From positions 406,743-470,742 of the forward strand of contig JAJEKB010020753.1 in assembly GCA_022393335.1 (NCBI GenBank): a stretch of 64,000 nt of DNA. Direction: 5' to 3'. The notes beneath the pieces were generated by a model. The model had not been told where the DNA came from, ran no database searches, and saw only the letters and a list, made by a program, of their open reading frames with translations. The stretch is from Macrotrachela quadricornifera (lineage: Eukaryota > Rotifera > Eurotatoria > Philodinida > Philodinidae). Positions 36,401 to 47,850 of the stretch are shown piece by piece. A program made the translations under genes and the position numbers. Within the stretch, counting starts at the first letter, position 1. Each line of letters opens with the position of its first letter.

Positions 36401-37642
36401 AAAAAAATTTTATAGATAAAATTACGGATTACTAATAACGTAATTTTTCAGCGGTTTAAATATGAATAAATTCCTCGAAAATATTGTGCATTCTAACTAT
36501 TTGGGAAGTTTTTTGTTAGACGTGTTTAATCAAAGCATATTTTATTTAATAGGATATGAATGATCAGTCTGGTCGGATAACTTCATTTGCTTTTTTTATT
36601 AAGAAAGATAAAATGAATTTTTATCTGACGTGTCCAAGAAGATGTGTGTCGAATATGAGGACTACTAAAGGATACTTTTATACTGTATAATATTAATGAA
36701 ATAGAAAAAACAATTATCAAGTGCGTTCATAACAAAGAAACATCATTAGATATACGTCGTGATATTTTCTCAAGGATTCGAATACATGAATTTCAGTTTT
36801 TCATTATCTAACATTCGTGCAAATTTCACTATTGAATAGAAAATAAAGATGATATATAACTATGAGAACAAAATGATTAGAAAATGTAATATTTATATGT
36901 TGTAGAAAATTTTAAATCGTTTCAATCAGTTTCAAACTATTAAACATCAACTGTCGTGAATCTGTCAAAAAAGAAAAGATTGATGATCAGAATTAAAAAT
37001 AATACAAAGATATTTCGTCGCTATTTTCATCGATACTTCAGTTTATTTGCATGTGCTACATTTTCATACAACAATAACTACCTAGAACAGTTCAAAAGTA
37101 ATGAGTGACACTTTAATACCTTATAGCAAACGTAAAGAAATATTCTTTCTACACAGTCTGATAGAGAAACTAATGCAAAGATTTTTCTATACTATTTGAT
37201 CATACATCAATTAATATCATAATAGTAATCTTTCGATAAAATATGTTTCTTTAAAATATGTGCTGATTGTATTAGATCATAAAGAGTGTAGCACGTTTAC
37301 CTCTACTTTATTATCATTTAATATGTTGCATTAAAACACAAAATACATTTTGAAAACAAAAAGTGCAACTATAGAATAAGCGATCTTTTTTAGATAGTAG
37401 AGCTTTTCACACTGCATCTTGTGGTATATTTTGTTTTTTTAAAACAATGTATTAAATGATGATAAAATGAAATACAAAAGTGCCTCTTCTTCTTCTAATA
37501 TCATGTTCATTATAATCTAAATGCTATTAGCTAATTTTCAACAAAAATAACTCTTATCTTCGTATTTTATTATTATGATATTAGTTGCAGTGTGATCAAA
37601 TAGTATAGAAAAGTAGAGCATTCTTTTCTTTTGAACACTGTA

Positions 37643-38952
37643 CAGGGTGTCCCAGAATTCCCCGCGGAAAGTTTACTTAAATATCTCTTATACAATTCAA
37701 GCGATTTAATCGCTTTTTTTATATAAAATGATAGTATATTCTTTTAAGTTTTATTTCATATAATTTGGTTTACAACAAATGTTCAAAATGATTACCATCA
37801 ACTGAAATACATAAATCCATCCTTTTTACAATATTTGAAAAAACATCATTCAAAGTTTCTTTAGAAATTGATTTAATTTCGTTGTTGATTCTTGTTTTTA
37901 ATTCCGTCAGATTTTTGACAGGAGTTTTGTAGATGTTGCTTTTAACATGACCCCATAAAAAGAAATCAAGAGGGGTCAAATCCGGTGAGCGTGGAGCCCA
38001 CCGAATTGGACCACCTCTTCCAATCCACCTGTTAGCAAAATGATTGTCGAGATACTGTCGTACGTCGGTTGAGAAATGAGCAGGAGCTCCATCTTGCTGA
38101 AATATGATAGACTGAACCTTGTGCAATTTCCTCACCTCCCAAATAAAAAATTTTTGAAGCATTGACAGATAATTATTCCCATTAACAGTATCATCTTCAA
38201 AGAAATATGGCCCTACTAATTGATTTTTTGACATAGCACACCAAACGTTGAGTTTAGGAGATATCATAACTGTTTCAATAGTAACATGTGGATTCGTTTC
38301 AGCCCAATATCTGACGTTATGCTTATTGACTAATCCATTTAAATAAAAGGTTGCTTCGTCCGAAAAAAATAAATTTTGTTGAATGTGATTATCTTCTAAC
38401 ATTGGTATCAGAGTTTTACACATCTCAACCCTGTCTTGCATATCTTCTTCATAAAGTTCTTGTACAAATTGCATCTTGTACGGTTTCAATGACAGATATT
38501 CAGTCATAATTCGATGTACTGTTGTTCGTGAAATGGAGCCGGCTGTTGCAACAGATCGAACGCTCAATTGTGGTTCATTTTCAATAACTTCAGCAACTTT
38601 GTCAATCTTTTCTTGGGTAATTTCTGATGGTCTTCCAGGATGTTCTCGATCTTCAACTGTACCAGTTTCACAAAAGCGCTGAAATGTTTCTCTAATAGTG
38701 GTGAAACCTGGTGTGTTTTTACCAAACTCGGCCCATAATTTTTGTTTCACAACCGAAGATGATTCAAATTTAGCCATTAACAAAACTATTTTTATTCTAA
38801 TGTTTGTAGGCACAGACATTTATCTGAAAGTATACAGAACAAAACTTAAAAGAATATACTACAATTATATTATAAAAAAAGAGATATAAATCGCTTGAGT
38901 TGTATAAGAGATATTTAAGTAAACTTTCCGCGGAGAATCCTGGGACACCCTG
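37643..38952. mobile_element. Intact mariner (DD41D) transposon
   Basis: Terminal inverted repeats start ACAGGGTGTCCC in both flanks (37643 onward; ending 38952 on the other side as CAGGGTGTCCCAGGATTC) and continue through CCGCGGAAAGTTTACTTAAA for more than 60 bp with few differences. TA target duplication flanks it. The 1310-bp element contains one full-length transposase frame. Near-identical TIRs and an open gene mean a recent insertion, possibly still active. Confidence 0.92.
37770..38819 (-). CDS. Mariner transposase, DD41D type
   Basis: Uninterrupted 349-aa frame. The N-terminus has paired helix-turn-helix DNA-binding regions (TIRETFQRFCETGTVEDREH then PGRPSEITQ, and SVRSVATAGSISRTTVHRIM). 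Catalytic aspartates are in FFSDEATF, FQQDGAPAH and the D of SPDLTPLDFFLWG. Counting the residues between the second and third gives 41, the spacing of the rosa/Visitor group of Tc1/mariner rather than classic mariner (34). It should cut and paste the surrounding element by binding its terminal repeats in the nucleus. The frame ends about 125 bp inside the left TIR side, typical spacing. No stop, frameshift or lost catalytic residue is seen. Confidence 0.95.
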   Translation of the reverse strand: MSVPTNIRIKIVLLMAKFESSSVVKQKLWAEFGKNTPGFTTIRETFQRFCETGTVEDREHPGRPSEITQEKIDKVAEVIENEPQLSVRSVATAGSISRTTVHRIMTEYLSLKPYKMQFVQELYEEDMQDRVEMCKTLIPMLEDNHIQQNLFFSDEATFYLNGLVNKHNVRYWAETNPHVTIETVMISPKLNVWCAMSKNQLVGPYFFEDDTVNGNNYLSMLQKFFIWEVRKLHKVQSIIFQQDGAPAHFSTDVRQYLDNHFANRWIGRGGPIRWAPRSPDLTPLDFFLWGHVKSNIYKTPVKNLTELKTRINNEIKSISKETLNDVFSNIVKRMDLCISVDGNHFEHLL

Positions 38953-39026
38953 TATAGAAAGAAAATTTCTATAAGTTTGTTATACAGTATTAAAGTGTCA
39001 CTCTTACTACTATTGAACTGTCCTAC

Positions 39027-40200
39027 ATAACTAAAAAAACTTTTGAATTGTCTTAAAACAATATTAATTATAGTTCGTCATTTATATTCAGATTAATAGT
39101 GATTACACTATCATATCATTGCTGATATGGGATTTCTCCATATCGATAGATCGGACTTTTCCCTATGATTTAGTATTAGATATTGGATGTTTCCTATATG
39201 TCTTTTGTCCATGTCACTAGGTTATATTCAACATACGCATGTATGTATATATGTCGTCTTTTCTTTTTCATTCTTTCATTCGTATTGTCTTCCTCTTCTC
39301 TTTCTGAATCTATACAAGTGTTGTTTTCGTCATTGAAATAAACGGAACTCATCAACATCCAAACTTACAATCATGTGTGATTTTGCCCATGATTTATTTA
39401 TTTCATTTGTGCTCGGAAGCAATAACATTCATGTTGGAATATTGATAAATAACTTCGTCTGTTTAATTTTTGATTTAAGTGGGAGATTTCATAGGAAGAA
39501 TTTCTCAAGTTTACGCATTTTGTCATCATTGGTTTTTATCTTTTCAGATATATTTATATAATGACGCATATATGCAGATGAGAAAAATTCACAAGAACGC
39601 AATTATGTTTTTCTATTTAAACAGTATACCAGAATGATTATTTCATCATCTTCTTCATAAATTCCTTGTGTGATACAATAAATATTAAGTTATATTATTT
39701 TATTAAAAGTTGTTGATATCATCTAAAATTCTACTGTAGTAAGTTTTTTTTATATTTATTAAGATTTGCAGTATTCTTCTTTGATAATCACAAAAGAAAG
39801 TTGTCGAATGTGTTTGTCCATTTTTAATCTGATTTACACCAGTTTGTGGAGATCGATGAGGCGATCGCAATAATGAAATATGTTTTTTTCCTACAGATAG
39901 TCTTTGAGAAATTAGATCTATCTCAATATAAGAAAAAAGTTATTGTAAACTATTATTTTAGAATTGAATGTGCTTTAAAATTCTACAAATATTATCATAT
40001 TATTGGTATTCCGTCCAAGAAAATTTTTCTTAAAGATTCTAGCTCGTAGAACTTGCTTTCTTACACATGTTGCATTTTTATGATATTTCTAAAATAGATT
40101 AAATTGACAGGTTTTTGATTAGCACACACATGTAGTATTTTAACGATAAATTGTCACATTCTATAATCACTGCTAATATATTAAAATTTTTCTAGATCTA
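39027..40200. other. Intergenic / 5' region of fibronectin-III gene
   Basis: A short open frame at 39373-39561 has no recognisable content. An AG acceptor (TTTTTCTAG) lies 5 bp before the next ATG, so a 5' exon may be hidden here. Confidence 0.35.
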
Positions 40201-40872
40201 ATGACTTTATCAAAACCAATAATCACTTCTACTACTAGTGCGGATGGAAGTCTTTTTCTTTCTTGGACATATGTGCTCGATGCAACTCAATACGAAGTTG
40301 AACTAGAAGCTAAAGACACTGGGGAAAAAACCATTTATTTTACAACTTCTAGAAATTTTCTAATAACAAAATTAGAAAATGAAAGATTTTACAGCATTCA
40401 AGTAACGGCACTAAATAACTGCGAACGAAGTGAACCGTCCATTAGTTATATGGTAAGACCAAAATTACGTCAATCTTTATCTGTGGTTTCTGCTAAACCT
40501 GCCGAAACAGCCAGTCGAGTTAACTTAAGATGGACATCTACTTCAACTAATTGTGGTTTTCTAGTTGAACGATGTGATGTTGGTAGTGCGAAAGGATATA
40601 AACGTATTGCATGGCTTCCATATAATACAATCACTACATATGAAGACGAAACTGATTGTGGCCGATTGCACCGTGTATGTCCAGGACATTATTATACAGT
40701 TAGATTTTCTGATTCAGCATGGTCATCGGGGGCAGGAGTATTGAGCACAAAAGTGTATTGCAACCCGCCAACATATTCAAATTCCGACATTGAATCTGAT
40801 ATATCCGATATATCAGATGATAATTCTTCTGAAGAATCTATAGAAGTACCATTAACGACATCAATAGAATGA
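40201..40872 (+). CDS. Protein with two fibronectin type III domains
   Basis: Single visible exon, 223 aa. Domain 1 spans about residues 5-86 (PIITSTTSADGSLFLSWTY, YEVELEA, FYSIQVTALNNCERSEPS). Domain 2 spans about 90-190 (VNLRWTSTSTNCGFLVERC, CPGHYYTVRFSD) with six cysteines that could form disulfides. An acidic Ser/Asp/Glu tail follows. No signal peptide or membrane segment is present, and a splice acceptor directly before the ATG keeps the frame open upstream, so the true N-terminus may be longer. Fibronectin-III domains are protein-interaction modules; the partner is unknown. AATAAA occurs about 100 bp after the stop. Confidence 0.7.
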   Translation: MTLSKPIITSTTSADGSLFLSWTYVLDATQYEVELEAKDTGEKTIYFTTSRNFLITKLENERFYSIQVTALNNCERSEPSISYMVRPKLRQSLSVVSAKPAETASRVNLRWTSTSTNCGFLVERCDVGSAKGYKRIAWLPYNTITTYEDETDCGRLHRVCPGHYYTVRFSDSAWSSGAGVLSTKVYCNPPTYSNSDIESDISDISDDNSSEESIEVPLTTSIE

Positions 40873-42240
40873 ATTACTGTTGCTGTTTTGGAAACTTTTT
40901 GTCAGATTCTATAACATTTAGTTTATAAATACTTCAGTTTTTTGTGTCTTACTGTCATTTCATAATCTGGAAATAAACATTTTTCAACAATAATTTTAAA
41001 TATTAGCAATTATTTAAAAATTTGCATTATGAAGTTGAGAAATTTTTTTTTATATGATAGGTCTATGCTAAACTAATTGTTGGATGGCTTTAATCGATTG
41101 TTGCCTATTAGTATCAAATAAAAATAAGATGACAAAAGTTTATCTTGAAAATATAATTCAGTTTGAACAAATTTTTTACTTATTGATATATTTCTTCAAG
41201 TTCATTTTAAAGTTCAAATTGACTATTGATAAGACCAAAGCATGTTTAGGCTGTGCATAGCAAATGAAAAACAATATGAAGTACAACAAATTAATATTCG
41301 AATATTTTTTTTGACTATCTATATGTCAGTATCTAATAATAAATAGCAAAATATTACATTTTGATACTTTCGTATTAAGAAAAATATATGATTTCTTCTC
41401 TTTAAAGTTGATACTAAAATATTGTAGGTAAAATATTTAAACATATTGAAAAACTATCATATTTCTTTTCGTAAAAAAAAATATTCGAATCAAATATTGT
41501 AGACAATATGATATAATAGTTACTAAACTGTTGCTAATATATCGTATAATTTCTCTTTTGAAAATACTTATTAGCAAATAATAACTGTGCTTTTTCTTCA
41601 CAGATAAGATATAACTTTGAAATCGCAATAAACAAATGACGTTCATTTCATAGAAAGAAAAAAAAACATCGAAAGTACTATTAATGTTACTTCAGCAAAC
41701 CCATTTACTATAATATTACCTGACTAGTCTGCAAAAGCATCCATAATAGGTACTTACATGAATATTGTGTGCTCAAATTGCATTAGTATATGTTTCGATA
41801 TTTTTCGTTCTATGAGATTCATACATACTCAATAAATGTTATGCATTTCGTCTGCTTGATTGGTACGACTATTTCTTTAATATTAACAAGTAGATTATCG
41901 CTTTGTTTTAATATCTATCAGATTTACATTGTCATGACTACCATTCAAGAAGAAAAAATATGAAGTGTCAGCTATGTAAATCGAAAATTGTATTAGCATC
42001 AATACGTAAAAAGACCAGTACTTTCAAAAACCTCTGATCAGCGAGCAACTTACGTCATGTAGCTGATGGATCATAAAGAATACAGATTCAATATTTTATC
42101 GATATGTCTTTCAGTTTTCATCGCTCAGATTTTGGTTTCCTTTTAAAAGATTTCTTATACAATTCTCTACCAAAACGTACCCATGATACCTTATGTGGTG
42201 AACACTAGTCTGCTGTGAATTCGCACGTTTAAATAATCTT
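40873..42240. other. Intergenic, nothing recognised
   Basis: AT-rich with only short frames lacking recognisable content. Confidence 0.35.
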
Positions 42241-42513
42241 AATCTTCTTTCTCCGCTTGGCTAATCAGGTACCAAATCATTCTGATGCATATTTCTTTCT
42301 ATTTTCAAGTATGCTATTTCTCACAGGAGTGACGAAGTTCCAGGAGATATTTTATCTGAACAAGCAGCCTGGTATGACAGAACATTTGGATATCATGCAA
42401 TATGCATTGACAACAAGAAGTGTATACCGGCTAAATCACCAACTGATAATAGAAGGAGCATTGTTCTTTGGATTGGCAAGAATTTGACTAGACAAAGTTA
42501 CGTTTTGACCTAA
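42240..42513 (+). pseudogene. Exons of an unidentified gene, probably a fragment
   Basis: A 58-bp intron (CAG|GTACCA..TTCTCACAG, 42269-42326) joins a short upstream segment ending AWLI to a 187-nt exon encoding SDEVPGDILSEQAAWYDRTF and then GYHAICIDNKKCIPAK to a stop at 42513. Codon use and splice sites look genuine, but no start is visible and I do not recognise the product. It may be the 3' end of a decayed gene in this remnant-rich stretch. Confidence 0.35.
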
Positions 42514-42801
42514 CTAAATTAGAGCGGTGAAGACGAAAGGAAATATTGATAAAATAGTGAGCCCACCATTCCTTATGGGCCATCCGTTATTATTAAACGG
42601 ATCTCATCATAATAAAGAAGATGAAGTTGATATATTCGAATCTTTCTTGATAAGAGTTTTTCTTAGTCATTTTGCATATTCTTTTTGTCAACATACGTAG
42701 AGAACAGAAAAGAAATATTGTGCAACTACACGCTTTCTCTAACGAGAAAACATGTAATTACATCAAAACAAAGACAACTTGCTATTGAAGACACACGAAA
42801 C

Positions 42802-43080
42802 ATGTCATCGCCTTTCGAAACATTATTCAATGAAATTTTGATGATTATCTTTAAATATTCTGTCAATATTCATACAAAATTTTGAACATTTTTTTGGCCT
42901 AAATCATCGCCTTAATAGAATTCTTATCGATAAATGTTTGCATCTCCTAAGGAACCTCTCCCTTTACCTAGGTTTATTGTTATGTAAATATGAGATGATT
43001 CCCTTCAAATACTATAAATCAGTCGCCTTCAAAATTGATATTTCTATTCTAGAATTGCTGAAACGATTTGTTCAAAGCAA
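42802..43080 (+). pseudogene. F-box-like protein remnant, frameshifted
   Basis: MSSPFETLFNEILMIIFKYS reads like the start of an F-box (PxEILxxIFxY). The frame stops after NIHTKF, but the next frame continues with FFGLNHRLNRILIDKCLHLL, the pattern that follows the F-box in a large family of bdelloid proteins as I recall it. One frameshift at about 42880 separates them. The homology ends just before the APH kinase start, so only about 90 codons remain. F-box proteins recruit substrates to SCF ubiquitin ligases; this copy cannot. Confidence 0.45.
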
Positions 43081-43089
43081 GTCAAGAAA

Positions 43090-44163
43090 ATGGCAGGGCA
43101 TACTCATCAGATCACCAATGAGCAAATCGAAAAAGTTTTACGTCACGCAAATGTACTCTCATAGGACGAGCAATTCACATCATCACGCATTGTGAATGGA
43201 TTTTGGAATCCGATATATCACATACAAATATCCAATGGCCAACAGTATGTCATCAAGGTAACTAATCCCCTTTGGAAATTACTCAAGACGAGAAATGAAG
43301 CCGTTGTACTTGAATTTTTACACAAATATACGCAAATACCGGTACCTAGAGTAATATCTTACTCATTGACAGATGATCTCATAGGCTATGAATACATTCT
43401 TATGACGTACGTACTAGGAATTCCGTTATCTGAAATCTATGATTCATTGAGTTTTGAGGAACGAAAACCTTACTTGCTTCAAATTGCAAAAATTTATGCA
43501 GGCATCATTAATATATATATTACCTCTACTGATATGAACAGATTAGGCTGTTTTGAAAGGATAATAGAGAAAAATGGAGCATTCAAAGCAGTCTTATGTC
43601 CCAATGTGGATTCTCGGATTGGTCCATATGAAGATATCTACAATTATTCGTGTGATCACATATGTTTCAGATTCACAAAAATGTTTCAATCCAAATACTC
43701 TCACTATGTACCGAAATTCGAGGCAATTATCAAGTTATTCCGAGAAAAACAAGAGAAATGTATATTTGACGAGAGAGTAGTGCTAACACATACGGATATA
43801 GCACAGAAGAATATTATAATTGACCCCAATACAAAAACCATACAAGCGTTGATTGACTGGGAATGGTCTTCGTTAATGGTCACCGACCTAGATTTTGAAA
43901 CAATGACGGTTGGAGATGAATGGAAAGGTGAACAAGAATTAGCTTTTCTTCGTGAAAATATTTGCACATTAATTAGTGAGGAACGAATGAAAATCTACCA
44001 AGAGCGGTTCGAAAATCGAAAGAATATGAATGATGCTGTATCGGAAGCAATGGTAATTGTTTCCTATCCGACCTGGTACCATGGAAGAGAGCATTTAATT
44101 CGTGAAGCAGAAGAAGAATTAGAGAGTAATGTAAAGAATTTGTTTGAAAGATTTGGTGTGTGA
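43090..44163 (+). pseudogene. APH-family phosphotransferase with one nonsense codon
   Basis: From ATG 43090 the frame gives MAGHTHQITNEQIEKVLRHA and then a TAG at 43162-43164 (codon 25), then stays open in the same frame to 44163 (358 codons in all). The kinase fold is clear: a beta-strand lysine in QQYVIKV, NEAVVLEFLHKYTQIPVPRV, the catalytic HTDIAQKN motif (H-x-D-x4-N) and the metal-binding DWEWSS. Lineage members phosphorylate small molecules (aminoglycosides, choline, homoserine, etc.); the substrate is not predictable. The style is closest to fungal/bacterial APH proteins, so horizontal acquisition is possible. It has no introns and is less AT-biased than its neighbours. Homology on both sides of TAG argues for a true nonsense mutation or a sequencing error rather than a later start. 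Confidence 0.75.
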
Positions 44164-46835
44164 ATGTTGTTATATTTATCTGTGTAATAATACATAGATT
44201 TGTTCACTACATTTTGCTAAGTTGAACTATATTTGAAAAGAATAGAATTTCGAATCCATTCTCAGTGTATTATGTTCATTATTGTTTTTAAATTATAATG
44301 TGCGGATAATTCAAATTTCAAGCAAACTTTTTTTTTCGCTATTTGTTTACACCGTTTGATAAAACGTGAGTTGCTGATTATAAAAAAAAACAGCTTTTTA
44401 CAGCACACAAGTCTCGTTTTCAGGTCAAAAAATATAAAAAAACTCGAAGAATGTCATATTTTACAAAAAACATATATCTTCCAAAGCATGCCTCATACTT
44501 CTCTTGAGCTTCTAATAATAGTTTTTTCGGATTCAACATGAAAAATTGAGCCTAGACAAGTTCTTCTATAGATCGTAGTATCCAAAATCTTTTAACTATG
44601 GCGCTCCAAATCACGCCGAGCGTAACGGACATATTTCGTTTTTGTAAATCTATTCAGTTTTTCTACGTAAATGATGAAGGCAAATGTTCTATCTCATTTA
44701 ATTCATCATACCACCAGTCATAAAATACGTATCGTGTTTTTCTCTTTCCTTTCCTTCGTCGAGAAAATTCATTTTTACTGGTATCACAACCATTTTAGAC
44801 GGTATTCAACGGTTTTCGAATCTAAAAAGGCATTTGAATCACTAACTAAATACAGATTCGGAATCAGAAACAAAATTTGAATAGGATGACATGTTTTATT
44901 AAAAAATAATTTCCGTTAAAATTAAACCGTCAGTAAGACCACAGCCAAAATTTTTCAAAAAAAAATTACTGAAGGAGAATATAGGTGTAATTCGACGAAA
45001 GTTATTTTTTAAAAAACATATGTCATTCTTCTCAGTTTTTGTTGCTGATTCTGAATATCACATGCATTTTGTTTAAAAATGAACTGTTAAGGGTTAAAAT
45101 CGCCAAATTTTAGCAGGATTCATATACGATATGGTAACATTTGAGAATGCTAAAGTGTAAAGTGGCGTTTTATAGACAAAATTTTTAAATCGCAATGGCA
45201 TCGAGAGAAACCTGAGCATATAAAAAAGTTTTTGTGAAAGTTTTCCAGATGTATATTTTTTTATTGTTGAGATTATATCACCTCAAGTTTTCATATATAT
45301 CAAAAATTAGAAGGTCTATAGTACTGTTTTAGAATATGAAGTTAGAATTTTAAAAACCTTTTCCATAGCAGAGAAAAATGAGATTCAAGAGTTTTAATTG
45401 GACCTTGTCATAGGGTCATAAAAATATTTGTAGATTTTTGTAGATAAAAATCTATCTATGAAAAAACAATATTTGTAAATGTGTCATTAGACCCGAACTG
45501 CAAAACTATGATATAAAAATAACACCTTTCTGAAGGGACACACTTGATTCCTTGAGTGACGAGGTCCTTCACATATAAAAAAACCTAATAATGACCAGCT
45601 TTATTTGTTAAATGAGACGATAAACACAACGAAGATTATCAACAAATGAAAGAGCATCAATAAAAAAAAAATACCGATCATATTCTCTAAATGTCACGAT
45701 CAACTTCCATCAGATTATATAGTTCTGTCATCATCTCATTTTTTGTAGCGTCCATTGCATTATAAGTGGCAATTTGAGCTGGAGTCATCTTTGTTTTCAG
45801 ACCATTAGGTGCTTGACTTATTGTTTGTTCCATTTTGAACGTTAACTTCATTATTTCAAAGCATAAACGATGTTTCTGAAAGACAATATTGAATATTAAG
45901 TGCAAGTGTGGGAAAAACTTAATAAAGCTAACATGACAACAATCATTGTTCAATTCAATTTTCTTTCTTAAAAATTTTAAAGTTGAATTTTATGATTGTT
46001 GTCACTTTCTAACATATATAAAAATATGCAGAACATAAATGGTGATACAATTACTCGCATAAAAATCAAGTACTGAATGTGTTACAATATTATTACAGAA
46101 TGACACTTTTACAGTAAATTCTGCCCAATAACGATGAAAAACAACAGAACATAAGAAATAATAGACATATGAGATGAGCAATATTTTTAAAATCAATGTC
46201 ATAACACTTAAGATATGAATGCATAGCCGGGGCAAATCCTTACATAAAACGAATGTTTCGCCCGAAAAACATTCAACTTTACAGAAAAAATTTTTGAAAA
46301 GTGTTAAAATATTAACTAATACTAATAAAAAATTGATAAATGGGAAACTAAATCAGAAAAATTTCAATTGGTTGCAGCTCTGTATAAAAGGTACATATTA
46401 TAAATGATGTGAAAGACTACATTACTCGAGATGTGTCAATCGCCATAATATTAATATACGAACGTTGACGAAATGAAGGTAATGAATGCTGCAATAATAT
46501 ATAACGTATATGCGCTTATATTTATATCATCTGTTGAACAATGACCGGCTATTTTGCTCAAAAGAAGAATAGCTCAATGTTCGATAAACAATATAGCCGG
46601 AAGAGAAAAGGCGATAGTATTGTAACATTATTATAATCTTCTCTCATTTTCTCAATTAATCAATATTGTCAACATCATTTCTCACTTTTTCTTTCTCTTT
46701 TCACCTTTCTCGTATATATCCTCGAAAAATCTCGTCAAATTAGCGTACAATTGGTATTTTTGATTGAATTGGTAGAGGCATATATTGATTCATATTTTCA
46801 TATGCATTGAAATGTATCGTTGCTATTTAAGTATA
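44164..46835. other. Intergenic, mostly unrecognised
   Basis: No supported gene. A minus-strand open frame at 45687-45953 ends TISQAPNGLKTKMTPAQ plus 30 residues and has an acceptor-like site inside it (TTGTCTTTCAG), so it could be a last exon of something unknown. Related sequences with GAATGTCATATTTTACAAAA occur inverted at 44.45 and 45.0 kb, hinting at another decayed foldback. Confidence 0.3.
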
Positions 46836-47850
46836 TCCAGGTCGAAAAGCCACGATCGTAAACGGTCGTATACGATGAAATACGTCCAAAAACAGCAGTT
46901 GCACACGACTGACGGATATGATCAACGTATACGATCTCATACGATCAAATACGTTCAATATAAACGACTGTCGTGCACGACGGTAGTATACGACTGTGTA
47001 CGGTCGTAGATTAGCCGTAAACTGAGATACATTTCAACAGTGAATTATATCTAAGTATCTATTTAACTTAAAAAATAATTTTTTATTTATTTTAGATTTA
47101 TTTATATATCCAAATGGTCAGGTAAGTATCTATTTAACTTAAAATTTTTTTTTTTATTTATTTTAGGATGGTTTTGATATACCATTATTTTAGTAGTTAT
47201 TTTAATATAAAAATAATTTTTTATTTATATATTTTAGGATATTTTTTATATACAATTAAACTAGTAGGTATTTTAATACAAAAGTAATTTCTTTTTTATT
47301 TATTTTAGGATGATTTTAATGCACAATTATTGGTGACACATAGATTTCCTATGAAATCCTCATAGGATCTTGCGATTTCCGAAGTTTACCGATTGTCGGA
47401 TCCGAAATCCGACAACTTCCTGTCGGAATCCTTGGGATCGGATTCCGACAATTTCCGATAGGATCCTATCGGAAGTTGTCGGAAAGCATGGGTTTTCCTG
47501 TAGAATCCAACGGGATCCGATAGTCGGATTGTTCAACCTGGGTATACGTTTTTTTAACAGTATAGTCCTGGTACTAAGAATAAGCGTGAAGGTAGAAGAG
47601 AGAGGGGTAACAGGAAATTGCCGCCTTCTCTGTAAGTTGATGCTTAAGTGAATACGTGGACAAACGACATTGTATACGACTATGTACGATCGTTTACGAT
47701 GATTGTATACACGTCGTATTTCGTCGTATACGACACGACGAAAGTACGACCGTATTTCAGGAGTCAAGTAATACGAACGTATACGATCGTACACGGTCAT
47801 TTACGTCGTCGTATACGACCGTTTACGGCTATCGTAACACTCGTCCTGGG
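46836..47850. mobile_element. CGTATACG-rich non-autonomous element
   Basis: Ends TCCAGGTCGAAAAGCC (left) and CCCAGGACGAGTG (right, reverse complement) sit between TA dinucleotides. Both 200-bp arms consist of degenerate CGATCGTAAACGGTCGTATACG words and align as inverted copies. The interior holds a 71-bp tandem array and, at 47380-47545, a TCGGATTCCGAC-type block ending CAACCTGGG, which looks like a second element of the same kind nested inside. No protein is encoded; the open frames within are products of the repeat. Confidence 0.6.
47051..47333 (+). repeat. 71-bp tandem array of intron-like units
   Basis: Units begin at 47051, 47122, 47193 and 47264. Each consists of about 45 bp that begins GTAAGTA/GTAGTTA/GTAGGTA and ends TTATTTTAG, followed by a 26-bp spacer (GATGGTTTTGATATACCATT and variants). 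The first unit has CT in place of GT. The period and splice-like ends are visible directly. Confidence 0.75.

Larger units (their letters stand above)
37083..39026. mobile_element. ~0.63-kb MITE split by a mariner insertion
   Basis: Outer arms are inverted copies: CAGTTCAAAAGTAATGAGTG ACACTTTAATAC at left and CAGTTCAATAGTAGTAAGAG then TGACACTTTAATAC as reverse complement at right. Inner arms share TTTTCTATACTATTTGATCA. The right arm is interrupted at 37641/38953 by the mariner; removing 1312 bp restores the arm. Confidence 0.7.

Noticed and set aside
45687..45953. 88-codon minus-strand frame as a gene
   Set aside because: Only about 50 residues at the end look protein-like; no start context or neighbouring exon found.
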